A stretch of DNA of 64,000 nt from Vibrio bivalvicida (GCF_001399455.2 NZ_LLEI02000021.1:372001-436000), one strand, 5' to 3'; counted from the stretch's first letter, positions 36,905 to 47,473 are shown. The notes: generated from the sequence alone by a model not told the origin. Numbers and translations are program-made.

Positions 36905-36987
36905 CTTATAGCTGTATCCCAAGTGTCGGTATAAGAAGGGAAAATATAGTCTAAACTCATAGAAGACCTAGCCAACTGGAAAGTTAG

Positions 36988-38358
36988 ATGTCCTCATGGG
37001 TTACCAAAGTGCTTGTGTTTTGCCTTGCACTGTTTTCTGGACCATCTGTTTTGAGCTCAAGTGAGCCCACGCATAATGCGACCAAGGTGGTTCCTGTGGT
37101 CAAGATCAGTGGAGCAATCGGCCCTGCTGTGGGTGACTACGTCATCGAAGAAATTAAACTTGCTAATAAATTAATCAATACGTCTGCCCTGATCATTACT
37201 CTTGATACGCCTGGTGGGTTAGTGAGTAGCCTAAGAGACATCAATCAAGCGATACTCGCTTCCCAAGTGCCTATCTTGTGTCTGGTGCACCCTCAGGGGG
37301 CACGTGCAGCGAGTGCGGGCACTTTTCTCCTGTATGCATGTCATATCGCCGCAATGGCACCCGCAACCACACTAGGTGCTGCGACCCCGGTCAGTATTGG
37401 TGGAGGATCAAGCCCACAGCCAACAGATGAGTCACCGAAAGAGCCTTCGGCCATGGAGAAGAAAATGCTAAACGACTCGATTGCTTACATTCGTTCATTG
37501 GCCCAATTGCGTGGCAGAAACGCCGAATGGGCAGAAAAGGCGGTTCGTGAGGCGGCGACTCTCTCATCTAGTGAAGCATTAGAGCAAAACGTGATAAACA
37601 TGATTGCCGACACGCCAGAACAATTACTCATCAAGTCTGATGGGCTGATGGTTAACTTAAACGATGAGGACACCCCGCTAACAACTGCGGAAGCGGAGCT
37701 TGCATATAAGACACCCGATTGGCGTCATCAATTTCTCTCTACCATTACAGATCCAAATATCGCCTATATATTGATGATGATAGGTATCTATGGCCTATTG
37801 CTAGAGTTCTACAGCCCAGGGTTCGGCGTGGCTGGCGTGACCGGAGCTATTTCTCTACTGATCGCGACTTATGCTTTTCAAATGTTACCAGTCAACTACG
37901 TTGGAATTGGCTTGATCTTACTTGGTATCGGACTGCTCGTTGCTGAGTCATTAATACCTAGCTTTGGTATTTTCGGTTTCGGTGGAGTTATTGCCTTTGT
38001 GCTGGGTTCTATATTTCTTATCGACAGCGATCTCCCGGAGTTGCAGGTTTCGCTAAATCTAATCTACTCCATTGCATTGATTTCAGCTGCACTTGTCGTA
38101 TTTGTACTGCGTAGAATAATGCAACTAAGAAAAAGTCAGGTTGTCAGCGGGATAGAGAACCTTATTGGTCGGCAGGCGGTAGTTGATAGTCACTTTACCA
38201 CAGACGGATATATCCTTGTTGAAGGGGAGCGTTGGGCCGCACATGGTGATGGTCAGTTTTGTCAGGGAGAGGTTGTGATTGTGGAGGCCATTGATGGCCT
38301 AATTTTAAAAATTAAGAAACAGCAAGGAAGTGACTATGATGGAACAAATAATCACTAG
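36988..38358 (+). CDS. NfeD-family membrane protease, long form
   Basis: 456 residues. Signal sequence (1-24), then a ClpP-class serine protease domain (about 35-225) with [13 protein letters not shown] and [10 protein letters not shown], nucleophile Ser near 109. Four or so membrane helices (about 255-375) and a C-terminal soluble OB-type NfeD domain (about 390-450) follow. NfeD partners stomatin-like proteins in membrane quality control. The slipin ATG lies 23 bases inside this gene's end. Confidence 0.92.
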   Translation: MSSWVTKVLVFCLALFSGPSVLSSSEPTHNATKVVPVVKISGAIGPAVGDYVIEEIKLANKLINTSALIITLDTPGGLVSSLRDINQAILASQVPILCLVHPQGARAASAGTFLLYACHIAAMAPATTLGAATPVSIGGGSSPQPTDESPKEPSAMEKKMLNDSIAYIRSLAQLRGRNAEWAEKAVREAATLSSSEALEQNVINMIADTPEQLLIKSDGLMVNLNDEDTPLTTAEAELAYKTPDWRHQFLSTITDPNIAYILMMIGIYGLLLEFYSPGFGVAGVTGAISLLIATYAFQMLPVNYVGIGLILLGIGLLVAESLIPSFGIFGFGGVIAFVLGSIFLIDSDLPELQVSLNLIYSIALISAALVVFVLRRIMQLRKSQVVSGIENLIGRQAVVDSHFTTDGYILVEGERWAAHGDGQFCQGEVVIVEAIDGLILKIKKQQGSDYDGTNNH

Positions 38359-39124
38359 TGGCATGCTGACTCCAGTACTGATTGTGGTACTGGTGTTTAT
38401 GGTCGCGTTCAGCATGTTCCACGTGTTGCGAGAATACGAGCGTGGCGTCATTTTTTTCCTCGGACGCTTTCAAATGGTCAAAGGCCCCGGGTTGATCATT
38501 GTTATTCCCGTAATTCAACAAATCGTTAAAGTTGATATGCGGACAGTGGTGATGGATGTACCTAGCCAAGATGTTATTAGCCGTGACAACGTATCTGTTC
38601 GTGTCAACGCTGTCATCTATTTTCGAGTGGTTGACGCTCAAAAGGCGATCATCAACGTTGAGGATTATTTAGCGGCGACGTCTCAACTTGCACAAACGAC
38701 ATTACGTTCTGTCCTTGGGCAGCATGAGTTAGATGAGATGCTAGCGAATAGAGATATGCTTAATACCGATATTCAGACCATACTCGATGCCCGTTCTGAT
38801 GGATGGGGGATTAAGGTATCGGACGTGGAGATTAAACACGTCGATCTCAATGAAAATATGATTCGTGCAATAGCAAAACAAGCAGAAGCCGAGCGCGCGA
38901 GAAGAGCGAAAGTGATACACGCGTCAGGTGAGATGGAAGCGTCAGAAAAGTTAGTAGAGGCCGCTAGTAAGATGGCGACTCAGCCTAATGCAATGTTGCT
39001 ACGTTACTTGCAAACTTTGACGGAAATTGCAGGAGAGAAGAGCTCTACCATCGCTTTTCCACTGCCTATGGAGTTAATGGAAGGATTGTTTAAACGGAGT
39101 GGCAGTAGTGACAAAGAAGAATAG
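38336..39124 (+). CDS. slipin / stomatin-like SPFH protein
   Basis: 262 residues; ATG 38336 is chosen (AAGGA six bases upstream; a second ATG follows directly). N-terminal hydrophobic hairpin (about 10-32), then the SPFH domain with [48 protein letters not shown] helical tail ([20 protein letters not shown]) oligomerises the protein. It forms a membrane complex with the NfeD protein encoded just upstream, likely regulating membrane organisation or proteolysis. Confidence 0.93.
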   Translation: MMEQIITSGMLTPVLIVVLVFMVAFSMFHVLREYERGVIFFLGRFQMVKGPGLIIVIPVIQQIVKVDMRTVVMDVPSQDVISRDNVSVRVNAVIYFRVVDAQKAIINVEDYLAATSQLAQTTLRSVLGQHELDEMLANRDMLNTDIQTILDARSDGWGIKVSDVEIKHVDLNENMIRAIAKQAEAERARRAKVIHASGEMEASEKLVEAASKMATQPNAMLLRYLQTLTEIAGEKSSTIAFPLPMELMEGLFKRSGSSDKEE

Positions 39125-39144
39125 CCTGAACAACAGCAAAAATT

Positions 39145-39167
39145 GGCTCTCTAATCAAAAGAGAGCC
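39145..39167 (-). terminator. terminator after exported glycosidase gene
   Basis: GGCTCTCT / AATCAAA / AGAGAGCC; on the minus strand an AATTTTTGC run follows. Located 14 bases after the glycosidase stop. Confidence 0.85.
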
Positions 39168-39180
39168 ACGCTTGCATGGG

Positions 39181-41391
39181 TTATTTAGAGACAGTTCTGA
39201 GCTGGTGCCCCTCTACATTAACAACCACATAGCTAACCAATTGCCCGTTGATGTCTTTTTGGTTAGTTGCCGTTGGTTGTCCATCAACTTTTAACGACGA
39301 GTAATCACCATAGAACCAAGCTTCCCACTCGAGAGAATTAGCTGAAGTGTTGGTCACACTTGTTTGATCAAGCCCCTCATGTCGAATGGTAAGCTCATGC
39401 TCGCCCATGATTAAGTGTTTAGCTTCTAGCCACTCAATGTCTTCTGTTAGATGTGAAGCAGTAACGATTCGATCTTCAGATGCATTTGGCTTAATACCCA
39501 TTAGTCCTTCAATGGTGTTGGAAATAAAGGTGAATGATAGCTCAGGATAGTCTCCGTTCGTTCCTTGAGTCGGGCGTTCGTGCGGCTCGTCCTTGTTGTC
39601 CATGATGTATTGCATCCACTTCCAAGCTTCTTCATTGCGATTATAAGGGAAGTACGTCTCAGGGATGTAGGTATAGGCTTCGATGTTGTTCGGTGCTTCA
39701 GGAGTAGAGCCGATACCATCGCCAAGGTTAGCAGCGATAAAGTCGAGATATTTGTCATTGCGCTCACCCGGATTAGTAATGCGTTTCATCGGCATAAACC
39801 AGCTGTTTTCTTTACCAAAGTCATTTAGACGCAAACCGTCTTTTTGCACAATGTTGACGTAGTTCCCTAGTGGCTCGTTGGGATCCGCTATACTCCATTC
39901 TTGATTAAAATAGGTTTTAAGCTGTTGCGCTTTTTCACTCCAAACCGCCGCTTGACTGTATTCTTGGCGAGCTTCAAGCATTTTTGAGTAGGCTAGGGTA
40001 GCTTGATATTGAGAGCCAATAGCGTCGCCGGCTTCAATTGGAAATTCACCACGTTCATTATAGGTTGCCGAACCCTCGAATATCCCCCCATACCCCTCCG
40101 CGATACCATTGGGGTCTTGGTCGTCGTGAAGAGCGATATAGTCAGTTAGCACTTTTGTATAGAATTGCCAAAGGTCTGAATCTTTGATATAGCGTTTGTC
40201 ACCTGTCCAAAGGTATTGCTGCCAAGCTTTTTCTACAAACTCGAATTGGGCTGGTACTTCTCTTACAAACCAAGAATCGTCAACGTAATCGATAGTGTGG
40301 GGTGTGCCATCAAAGTTCACTGCCCAAAGTGTGTACCATTTTCTTGACTCTGTAGAGTGCTTGGCAAAGGTCTTAAACATTGAGAAGTTCTCAGTATCTA
40401 GACCCGCCAACTTAGCTCCACTTGCCTGATGCAAGAAGTCACGCGAGTAAAAAGCGGTTCGATCAAAATATCCCGCCCAATAAGAAGGGATGTAATCAGC
40501 TGTTCCGGTACCATCGTTATTGTTTTCATCTCGGTTCACTAGGTCGTGTTGCCCTGTCATTACAAACCGTTCAGTTTTATCCATTGCCCACGAAAAAGAG
40601 TCTTGTAGTTTTACATTCGAAGAGGTGACAACGAGTTGCTTGGGTTGTTCTATGGCGATAAGTACCCAGTTTTCTGGCTTGTGGCCCTCTGCAGTTAGCT
40701 TGACTTTAATAGGGTGAGTAAAGTCGAGAGTGTCTCCCTCTTTGATTGAAGTAACGCTACCGTCTGATATTTTAAGGTTGCTGATAGTAACTTGGGTCAA
40801 GTCTGTCCCGTATGGCACCTGAAACTCAATGCGTTTGTTGTTTCGGTTGACGTTTGTCAGGCTAGATTGCTCTCTTGCATTGAATTGTACGATTTGATTG
40901 AAGCTTAATGGTTTGTTTTTGTTACTTTTAACTAAGCTTACGTTGTCGACACTCACGCCGCCTTTGTCAGATCCAGTTAGTGAGACTTTTATCTGTTCGC
41001 CTCGCTCTAACGCGATATGTTTAAGCGTATTCAGCTTATATTTTTTGCTTTTCTTTACGGGTTTACTGAATAAAACTTCATCGTAAAGGTTTATAATAGA
41101 CATTGTGGCATCAGTGGAAGGGCTGACTACATAGGCAGACAGGTCATAATATCCTGTTTCTAAGATGGTGATTGTTTGGCTGATGCTATGACTGGTTCCC
41201 ATTGCGATTCTGCCGTGGTATTGACCTTGGTAAGCCGAGTCATTTTTGATATTGGCGAACCAATAATCCCAGCCAAGCCCCTTGTTTTCAAAGCTAGGAT
41301 TCGTGATTAGGTTGACGTTATGTTTGGCATAAGCAACGCCAGACGCAGCAATCGTACAGGCGATAGCGTAGGTTAATAGGTTGCGTTTCAT
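39181..41391 (-). CDS. exported six-hairpin-type glycoside hydrolase in the melibiose operon
   Basis: 736 residues with a signal peptide (1-22). Residues ~25-155 look like a carbohydrate-binding beta-sandwich (ITNPSFENKGLGWDYWFANI, then YYDLSAYVVSP). About 165-250 is another beta domain. The rest (about 260-660) is helical with WYTLWAVNFDGTP, GYGGIFEGSATYN and YTYIPETYFPYNRNEEAWKW, suggesting an (alpha/alpha)6 barrel; a beta domain ends it. I cannot name a GH family or catalytic acids with confidence. It follows melAB on the same strand behind a hairpin. It could release galactosides outside the cytoplasm for MelB uptake. Confidence 0.7.
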   Translation of the reverse strand: MKRNLLTYAIACTIAASGVAYAKHNVNLITNPSFENKGLGWDYWFANIKNDSAYQGQYHGRIAMGTSHSISQTITILETGYYDLSAYVVSPSTDATMSIINLYDEVLFSKPVKKSKKYKLNTLKHIALERGEQIKVSLTGSDKGGVSVDNVSLVKSNKNKPLSFNQIVQFNAREQSSLTNVNRNNKRIEFQVPYGTDLTQVTISNLKISDGSVTSIKEGDTLDFTHPIKVKLTAEGHKPENWVLIAIEQPKQLVVTSSNVKLQDSFSWAMDKTERFVMTGQHDLVNRDENNNDGTGTADYIPSYWAGYFDRTAFYSRDFLHQASGAKLAGLDTENFSMFKTFAKHSTESRKWYTLWAVNFDGTPHTIDYVDDSWFVREVPAQFEFVEKAWQQYLWTGDKRYIKDSDLWQFYTKVLTDYIALHDDQDPNGIAEGYGGIFEGSATYNERGEFPIEAGDAIGSQYQATLAYSKMLEARQEYSQAAVWSEKAQQLKTYFNQEWSIADPNEPLGNYVNIVQKDGLRLNDFGKENSWFMPMKRITNPGERNDKYLDFIAANLGDGIGSTPEAPNNIEAYTYIPETYFPYNRNEEAWKWMQYIMDNKDEPHERPTQGTNGDYPELSFTFISNTIEGLMGIKPNASEDRIVTASHLTEDIEWLEAKHLIMGEHELTIRHEGLDQTSVTNTSANSLEWEAWFYGDYSSLKVDGQPTATNQKDINGQLVSYVVVNVEGHQLRTVSK

Positions 41392-41441
41392 AAACTTCTC
41401 GTTATTGATTTATTAGAGGTAGGGAAGGTTTGTATATTAAA

Positions 41442-41461
41442 AAGCGGGCATTACCCCGCTT
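41442..41461 (-). terminator. hairpin between melB and the glycosidase gene
   Basis: AAGCGGG / GTAATG / CCCGCTT on the minus strand, then TTTTTAA. It begins six bases after the melB stop, so it may end or attenuate the melAB message before the third gene. Confidence 0.75.
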
Positions 41462-41466
41462 ATTTA

Positions 41467-42894
41467 CTATGTAGCTTGCGCAGGATTGACGGCTTTTGGT
41501 TTGCCGACTATTTCTGTTTCGCTGTCCGTAACATGCTGGTACTTTTCGGTAAGCTGGTCTTGGATGTTTTGGTGGAACTGACCGTTTAATTTGTAGAAGC
41601 GGAAGTAAACAACCAATGCTATCGCGAAGAAGAGTGCGGGTAAGCCAACCATGATGCATTGCATGCCAAATACTGTCTCTGGGCTTTGCTCAACGTTCGG
41701 CACATAGTCGACGGCAGTAAGCGCAATACCAATAAAGAATGCGGCGAAAGCTGACCCTGCTTTTACAACCAAAGTTTGAACAGAGTAAGCGATACTTTCA
41801 CAACGTTGGCCGAGTTTGAATTCGCCATAGTCTACCGTGTCCGCCACCATGATAACGTTCAGTACCCAGAACAGAGCGGTTCCGATTTGTAGCAGAACAC
41901 CTGCTGCGGAAATTAAAAGGATACTTTGTTTATCGTACATACCCACATAGATAAGCACAGCACTACCCAAAATCGGCAGAGTTGAGGCGCACGCCCACAA
42001 GACTCGGCGAGAAAACATTTGGGCGAGTTTAGGGAATAGAACTAGCGTGATTAGGTTAGCAATACCAGCGTATGCCATGTAGTAAGGGAAGAGGTCTTCG
42101 TTGCCGACGACATAAGTAAAGTAGTAAACAGCAAACGCGGTAATGATGTTGGTCGCAAGGTTGTAAGACAGCGCCATACACAAGACGCTGGTTAGCTGAT
42201 CGTTCTTGTAGATAAGCTTAAGGAGTTTGTTTAATGTAACTTTTTCTTCGGGTTGACTATGGTCGAGCTTGCCAGTTGAGTAGCGCTCTTTAACATTTCT
42301 CAATGTGATATAGGTTGAGATAACAAAACAACCAATCAGTAGCAGGGTGAATACTTGGAAACCGTAGCCTTTATCTTCGCCTCCCACATAGTTTACAAAC
42401 GGTATTGCGATGGCTGCGGTGACAAGCCAAGCAAGGCTAGCAAAAAATCTAGGGTAAGGGACGAGATCTTCTCGTTCTCGTTTATCTAAGGTCAGAGTAG
42501 GGACTAAAGACCAGAAAGGAATGTCCATTAAGGTGTAGGTCATACCCCACAATATGTAGGTAACAGCCGCATAAGCAATAAGCCATGGGCCTTCTATATG
42601 GTGGGCGCTAAACAGCATAAACAGCACGATTGAGTTGGTAATCGTGCCAATTAAAATCCAAGGTTTGAATTTACCCCATCGACTACGAGTATTGTTTACA
42701 ACCCACCCCATAATTGGGTCATTGACGGCATCCCAAATTCGGGCGACGAGAAAGATGGTACCAACCGTAGCAGCAGAGATGCCGACTACGTCTGTGTAGT
42801 AAAACATCAAGTACATGTAGACAATGGTAATGGCAAAGTCCTTACCAAATGCCCCAAAGCCGTAACTCAGCTTTGTGTTCATTGAAATGCTCAT
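41467..42894 (-). CDS. melB: melibiose:cation symporter MelB
   Basis: 475 residues, matching E. coli MelB (473). It begins [21 protein letters not shown], then [15 protein letters not shown] and [14 protein letters not shown] with the Asp residues used for Na+ and sugar, and [18 protein letters not shown] in loop 2-3. [20 protein letters not shown] is also as in MelB. Twelve membrane helices; imports melibiose and related galactosides with Na+, Li+ or H+. AAGGAGC precedes the ATG; 79 bases downstream of melA. Confidence 0.95.
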   Translation of the reverse strand: MSISMNTKLSYGFGAFGKDFAITIVYMYLMFYYTDVVGISAATVGTIFLVARIWDAVNDPIMGWVVNNTRSRWGKFKPWILIGTITNSIVLFMLFSAHHIEGPWLIAYAAVTYILWGMTYTLMDIPFWSLVPTLTLDKREREDLVPYPRFFASLAWLVTAAIAIPFVNYVGGEDKGYGFQVFTLLLIGCFVISTYITLRNVKERYSTGKLDHSQPEEKVTLNKLLKLIYKNDQLTSVLCMALSYNLATNIITAFAVYYFTYVVGNEDLFPYYMAYAGIANLITLVLFPKLAQMFSRRVLWACASTLPILGSAVLIYVGMYDKQSILLISAAGVLLQIGTALFWVLNVIMVADTVDYGEFKLGQRCESIAYSVQTLVVKAGSAFAAFFIGIALTAVDYVPNVEQSPETVFGMQCIMVGLPALFFAIALVVYFRFYKLNGQFHQNIQDQLTEKYQHVTDSETEIVGKPKAVNPAQAT

Positions 42895-42973
42895 GGGTGC
42901 TCCTTACGCCTCCTATACAGAAGGCGTATCTTGTTCACGTTATATTGTTATTAAAATAATTTGTTATTAGAAG

Positions 42974-44332
42974 TTAAGCGTGTGGGTAAACCCAATCTGG
43001 CAGCCAACCTCGATGTGCTTCGATTAAGTCATCAACCAATGCATAGATCTCTTCCAAGCCTAAGACTGCTGCTGTATGAGGGTCGAGCATGGCTGCGTGA
43101 TAAATTCGGTCACGGTTTTCGGTCAAAATTGCTTCTGTGAGTAGCGTTTGTACATTAATGTTGGTTTGCATTAATGCTGCAAGGTGGTTTGGCAGACGGC
43201 CTGCTTTGATTGGCTGAACTCCATTTGCATCCACAAGACAGGCGACTTCAACACAACACCCGTGAGGTAAGTTGTCAATTAGAGCCTCGTTCTTGACGTT
43301 GCCATAGACGACGCTCGGCTCACCTGTCCAAATAGAGTTCATGATGGTACTTGCATACTCATGAGATTCATTGACCGTAATTTCATCCGCATTTTTAAAC
43401 GCTTGCAAATCTTTCTTCCAATCAGCAATTTGTTCTACACAACGTTTTGGATATTCATCAAGAGGCACTTTATAACGTTCAATTAAATCCGGACGATTGG
43501 GTTTAATAAAATATGGAGTGTATTCAGAAAAATGTTCGGATGATTCAGTAACAAAATAGCCGAGCTTCTTAAACATTTCGTATCTAACTAGGTTAGTGCA
43601 GCGACCGTTATGATGAAGACCAGGTTTAGGAGCCTGACCGCTTTCAAAAGCGGCGAGTAAATCCGGGTAAATGTCGACATAGTCACCTTGATCTGTTTTT
43701 TTCTCTAGAGTTAAGTAGTACGCCATGTGGTTGATTCCAGCACAGGTATAACGTAGATCTTGGTAGTCTAGTTCAAGATCGCGAGCTAACTCTTCTGCTG
43801 TGCCTTGTACGGAGTGACATAGGCCAACCTGTTTGATGTTTGGGTATTTCTCATACATCGCCCAGGTATTCATAGCCATTGGGTTGACATAGTTGAGCAT
43901 AGTTGCGTGAGGGCACACTTCACTCATGTCTTCACATACTTTCCACAGATGGGGAATAGTACGTAGAGAACGCATGATTCCTCCAGGGCCAAGAGTATCC
44001 GCGATGGTTTGTTCCAAACCGTGTTTCTTGCACACCTCAAAGTCCGTCACGGTACATGGCTCGTATCCCCCTATTTGGAAGGCAATTACGACGAAATCTG
44101 CGCTATCTAGTGCTTCTTTTTGGTCGAGGTGACAGCTTATAGAGCCGGTTGCTCCAGCGGATTGCATTAGTTTACTTACAACAAGGTAAGATTCTTCTAA
44201 ACGAGTACCGTCTATGTCCATTAGCGCAATATGGGCGTTCTTCAATGCAGGCTTATGGAACACGTCGCCAAGAATGTTTTTGACAAAAATGGTCGAACCA
44301 GCACCGATGAAAGTGATCTTAGGGCTATTCAT
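42974..44332 (-). CDS. melA: alpha-galactosidase MelA, glycoside hydrolase family 4
   Basis: 452 residues, against 451 in E. coli. The NAD-binding start FIGAGSTIFVKNILGDV, the GH4 signatures AFQIGGYEPCTVTDFEVC, VNPMAMNTWAM and the metal-site Cys in GLCHSVQGTAEE are present. GH4 enzymes need NAD and Mn2+ and cleave by oxidation-elimination. It hydrolyses melibiose to galactose and glucose in the cytoplasm. First gene after the divergent melR. Confidence 0.96.
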   Translation of the reverse strand: MNSPKITFIGAGSTIFVKNILGDVFHKPALKNAHIALMDIDGTRLEESYLVVSKLMQSAGATGSISCHLDQKEALDSADFVVIAFQIGGYEPCTVTDFEVCKKHGLEQTIADTLGPGGIMRSLRTIPHLWKVCEDMSEVCPHATMLNYVNPMAMNTWAMYEKYPNIKQVGLCHSVQGTAEELARDLELDYQDLRYTCAGINHMAYYLTLEKKTDQGDYVDIYPDLLAAFESGQAPKPGLHHNGRCTNLVRYEMFKKLGYFVTESSEHFSEYTPYFIKPNRPDLIERYKVPLDEYPKRCVEQIADWKKDLQAFKNADEITVNESHEYASTIMNSIWTGEPSVVYGNVKNEALIDNLPHGCCVEVACLVDANGVQPIKAGRLPNHLAALMQTNINVQTLLTEAILTENRDRIYHAAMLDPHTAAVLGLEEIYALVDDLIEAHRGWLPDWVYPHA

Positions 44333-44637
44333 TATCTTGTTCCTTATTTATCACGTATTTGATTGGATAAGTACACATTACCTGCGTAAGCCGCACCGAT
44401 TCGTCTCACTTAAAAACCGCAAACTCCTATTTCCTAATATTTATCCTCCCTGTTTCGTTAATCTTATTTTTTGGGACACATTGAAGATAAACCGGGACGG
44501 AAAACTAAGTTATTGATCATAAGAATGGTTGTCGGTTAGAAGGTGGTTTGACAGTATGGTTTAGCATGATCGCGGTCTGCGTATTTTATTGATAGGTTTG
44601 CTACAAGTACGTCATAGATGATTTAAAGGAACGGGCA
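44333..44637. other. melR-melA intergenic control region
   Basis: 305 bases between divergent starts, expected to hold MelR and CRP sites. A GGGAC element is repeated (44473-44477 and 44494-44498), and TTATTGATCATAA is a near palindrome (44510-44522). I could not assign a CRP site matching TGTGA-N6-TCACA, nor confirm MelR sites. Confidence 0.45.
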
Positions 44638-45648
44638 ATGGGTGACGACAATAGCGATGCGACGCATATAGTGACTCAAAACGAGTACACGGAAGATAAT
44701 ATGTTGGTGAGTCCGCTTTCTCTATACTCATCTTATGAAAAGATAGACGTTGAGTTTCGAGCTCCCCATTCAATGCCGGGTTATCATTGGCATGGTCAAG
44801 TTGAGGTCAATATCCCGTTTGGTGATGATGTCGAATATATCGTTAATGGTACACCAGTAGTAATAGAAAATGGTGCTATTGGCCTATTCTGGGCTTCAGT
44901 GCCACACCGACTAACCAATCCTGGTAGCAGCCACAATATGGGTATAATCAATATCCCCATTCATCAGTTTATGTCTTGGCCATTGAGTCGCGATCTCGTC
45001 AATCAAATCACTCATGGTTGCGTTTTACAATCGGAGTCTAAAACACTTATCAGTGAATTTGAGTTGGAGCGTTGGGCAAGGGAAATGAGCGATAATTCAG
45101 AAAGCAGGAGGCAACTTGCCACTGATGAAATCGGCTTGATGCTTAGACGAGTTTGCATCGACGGTTGGAAGCAGTTGGTGTCGACCCAAGCGGATAAATC
45201 GGCAAAAAAAGGCGTTTCCAAGCATTCTCAGTTTTATGTCAGCCAGATGCTCGAATATATAGCGACTCATCATAATATGCCGCTAACGACAAAGAAAATT
45301 GCCGAGCATGTAGGGCTTCACGCCAATTATGCGATGAATGTATTTCAACGAACGATGCAGATGACGATTAAGCAGTACATCACAGCGATGCGAATCAATC
45401 ATGCAAGGGCATTGTTGAGCGATACGGACAGAACTATTTTGGATATAGCTCTGACGGTGGGGTTTAATTCTAGCAGCAGATTCTACGAAACTTTTCAAAC
45501 CTATATAGGCGTCACACCTACTCAATATCGCAAGCTCGCTAGAGAAGAGCACCGCTGGAGTCTTCATGGCAGCAATCCTTTGTATGATCTTGAGAAAGGG
45601 GCATGTGATGGCAAACGACCCGTTGGTGTGGCAAGCAACAGCAGATAA
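44638..45648 (+). CDS. melR: melibiose operon activator MelR (AraC family)
   Basis: 336 residues. Cupin-type sugar-binding half: FRAPHSMPGYHWHGQVEVN, then FGDDVEYIVNG and GLFWASVPHRLT. The C-terminal double HTH (about 195-300) has ITAMRINHARALLSDTDRTI and the classic VGFNSSSRFYETFQTYIGVTPTQYRK. It is a clear homologue of E. coli MelR (302 residues), with an extra tail of about 30. Activates melAB when melibiose is bound. AAAGGAAC precedes the ATG. Confidence 0.93.
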   Translation: MGDDNSDATHIVTQNEYTEDNMLVSPLSLYSSYEKIDVEFRAPHSMPGYHWHGQVEVNIPFGDDVEYIVNGTPVVIENGAIGLFWASVPHRLTNPGSSHNMGIINIPIHQFMSWPLSRDLVNQITHGCVLQSESKTLISEFELERWAREMSDNSESRRQLATDEIGLMLRRVCIDGWKQLVSTQADKSAKKGVSKHSQFYVSQMLEYIATHHNMPLTTKKIAEHVGLHANYAMNVFQRTMQMTIKQYITAMRINHARALLSDTDRTILDIALTVGFNSSSRFYETFQTYIGVTPTQYRKLAREEHRWSLHGSNPLYDLEKGACDGKRPVGVASNSR

Positions 45649-45650
45649 TA

Positions 45651-45676
45651 AAAAAGCTCCTCGAAAGGAGCTTTTT
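45651..45676. terminator. bidirectional terminator between melR and malK
   Basis: AAAAAGCTCC / TCGAAA / GGAGCTTTTT; A and T runs on both sides serve both convergent genes. Confidence 0.93.
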
Positions 45677-45691
45677 CAATCAAGCGGGTAA

Positions 45692-46810
45692 TTACTCGAA
45701 GCTAAGGCCAGCTTCTTTGTACAAGCGGCGACATGCATTGCCATCGCTATGGAATAGATGGCAACGGTGAGCTGGAATGCCAACAGCGAGTTTGTCACCC
45801 GGCTCAACATCTAACGTGTCTGGTTGGCGATAGATCATGTCAGCATCAGCGGCATCGATATGTAGGTAGGCTTGAGTTTCGTTACCAAGCTTCTCAACAA
45901 TGTTGACTTCACCTTCGATGGTTGCATCACCTTCGTTTGCAGGTAGTAAGTGCTCAGGGCGAATACCTAGCGACATGCGCTCACCGCGAGTTACGGTAGT
46001 GCCATCAACAGGAATCCAGAAAGCTGTACCGTTGGCAAGTTGAACCATCACGCGATCTTTTTCTGCTGCTTCAATGAAGACACTCATAAAGTTCATCTTA
46101 GGTGAACCAATGAAGCCCGCAACAAAACGATTTTCAGGGTAATGGTATAACTCTAGCGGGCGACCAACTTGAGAAACAAAACCAGCGTCAAGAACCACGA
46201 TTTTGTCTGCCATTGTCATCGCTTCTACCTGATCGTGCGTTACGTAGATCATGGTACAACCAAGTTTGCGCTGCAATTTAGTAATTTCAGAGCGCATTTG
46301 TACACGTAGCGCCGCATCAAGGTTTGAAAGCGGTTCATCAAGTAGGAATACGTTAGGCTGAGAAACTAGTGTACGGCCGATAGCAACACGCTGACGTTGA
46401 CCACCGGACAGTGCTTTAGGTTGACGCTCAAGCAAGTGGCTAAGCTGAAGAATTTCAGCAGCGTGTTCAACACGTTTGCTGATTTCACCCTTGTCAGCTT
46501 TAGCTAACTTCAGACCAAAAGACATATTATCGTAAAGGTTTAGGTGCGGGTAAAGTGCGTATGACTGGAACACCATGCCAACACCACGTTTTGAAGGTTC
46601 AACCTCATTCATGCGTTCATCACCAATGTAGAGATCACCCGAAGTGATATCTTCTAGACCAGCGATACAACGTAGCAATGTTGATTTACCACAACCTGAT
46701 GGGCCAACAAAGACGACAAATTCGCCTTCTTGGATATCTAAGTCAACATTCTTGGAAATCAGTACGTCACCGTAAGCTTTACATACATTTTTTAACGTGA
46801 CACTCGCCAT
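45692..46810 (-). CDS. malK: maltose/maltodextrin ABC transporter ATPase MalK
   Basis: 372 residues (E. coli 371). Walker [10 protein letters not shown] near 36, [15 protein letters not shown], Walker [15 protein letters not shown], and the C-terminal TOBE-type regulatory domain (about 240-370) with LGIRPEHL. It powers MalFG and in E. coli also restrains MalT. Transcribed divergently from malE across a ~660-base region with MalT boxes, as in E. coli malK/malE. No lamB follows it. Confidence 0.95.
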   Translation of the reverse strand: MASVTLKNVCKAYGDVLISKNVDLDIQEGEFVVFVGPSGCGKSTLLRCIAGLEDITSGDLYIGDERMNEVEPSKRGVGMVFQSYALYPHLNLYDNMSFGLKLAKADKGEISKRVEHAAEILQLSHLLERQPKALSGGQRQRVAIGRTLVSQPNVFLLDEPLSNLDAALRVQMRSEITKLQRKLGCTMIYVTHDQVEAMTMADKIVVLDAGFVSQVGRPLELYHYPENRFVAGFIGSPKMNFMSVFIEAAEKDRVMVQLANGTAFWIPVDGTTVTRGERMSLGIRPEHLLPANEGDATIEGEVNIVEKLGNETQAYLHIDAADADMIYRQPDTLDVEPGDKLAVGIPAHRCHLFHSDGNACRRLYKEAGLSFE

Positions 46811-47167
46811 CTAGCTCGTCCTCGATCAATTTTTTATATTTTACTGCCTAACATTATATGAATTATGGAGTAGGCAATAATAGTAGGAATTTGGTAAGGA
46901 ATGGATTCTATATAATATAATGTAAGAAAATATGGGTGAAGGAGTTCCTCACATCACCCACCAAGCCAAATTCAGGTTTGCTTTCCCCCGTGTGACACAA
47001 GCTTCTCCCCCGAACGAATCAGTTTCCTGAATACCTACGTGACTTGTGCACTCATTTGCAAACCCTAGCGGCATTGTAACCAGTCACCATGAATCACGTG
47101 TTACTGGAAAGGGTTCTTACCATCCACTCTTGGATGTCTGTAGTTTGCGTAATTCACCCTTCAACTG

Positions 47168-47177
47168 CATCCTCCCA
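47168..47177 (-). promoter_or_regulatory. possible MalT box, inverted
   Basis: On the minus strand the bases read GGGAGGATGC, with the GGAGGA core of the MalT consensus GGGGAkGAGG (k = T or G). Partial match. Confidence 0.5.
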
Positions 47178-47204
47178 AGCCAAGTTTTTGTAGGGGTAGT
47201 AGGA

Positions 47205-47214
47205 GGGGAGGAGG
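47205..47214 (+). promoter_or_regulatory. MalT box, exact consensus
   Basis: GGGGAGGAGG matches the MalT box consensus at every position, 260 bases before malE. Confidence 0.8.
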
Positions 47215-47271
47215 TATGAAAGGGTATTGAAGATGTTGCGAGATCGAGTTCAAATATTTCCGTTCGGTTAC

Positions 47272-47287
47272 ATTGAAATCGATCACA
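47272..47287 (+). promoter_or_regulatory. candidate CRP site
   Basis: ATTGA-AATCGA-TCACA has a perfect right half-site and correct six-base spacer; the left half matches three of five positions. It lies between the MalT boxes, as in E. coli malEp/malKp. Confidence 0.5.
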
Positions 47288-47375
47288 CAAAGAGATGGTT
47301 TTGAGACTTTGGTCACCAACCTGTGACGATGGCGATCACGAAAATAGTCCATAATAGCTAGGGCGTAGGGAGTAG

Positions 47376-47385
47376 GAGGATGAGC
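47376..47385 (+). promoter_or_regulatory. MalT box proximal to malE
   Basis: GAGGATGAGC has the GGATGA core of the MalT box and differs from the full consensus at two positions. About 90 bases before the malE ATG. Confidence 0.7.
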
Positions 47386-47473
47386 CTTTTGTCAGTTTGG
47401 CTGAAAATAAGTGCTGAAATACGGCGAAACCTCTGGTGGAGCCCTACAACACAAATATAAAAAGGATATGAAC

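Larger units (their letters stand above)
46811..47473. promoter_or_regulatory. malK-malE divergent control region
   Basis: 663 bases containing several purine-rich MalT-type boxes and one CRP-like site (listed separately). Stretches rich in CCCC/GGGG on both strands near 46984-47020 may hold further inverted boxes. A frame on the minus strand at 47161-47352 is low-quality and not called. Confidence 0.75.

Noticed and set aside
44214..44516. Plus-strand frame crossing the melA start and the melR-melA gap
   Set aside because: Mostly antisense to melA; no ribosome site.
47322..47340. GTGACGATGGCGATCAC as a CRP site
   Set aside because: Half-sites are good but the spacer is nine bases instead of six.
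47161..47352. Minus-strand frame in the malK-malE region
   Set aside because: It lies across the MalT boxes and has no ribosome site or protein-like composition.
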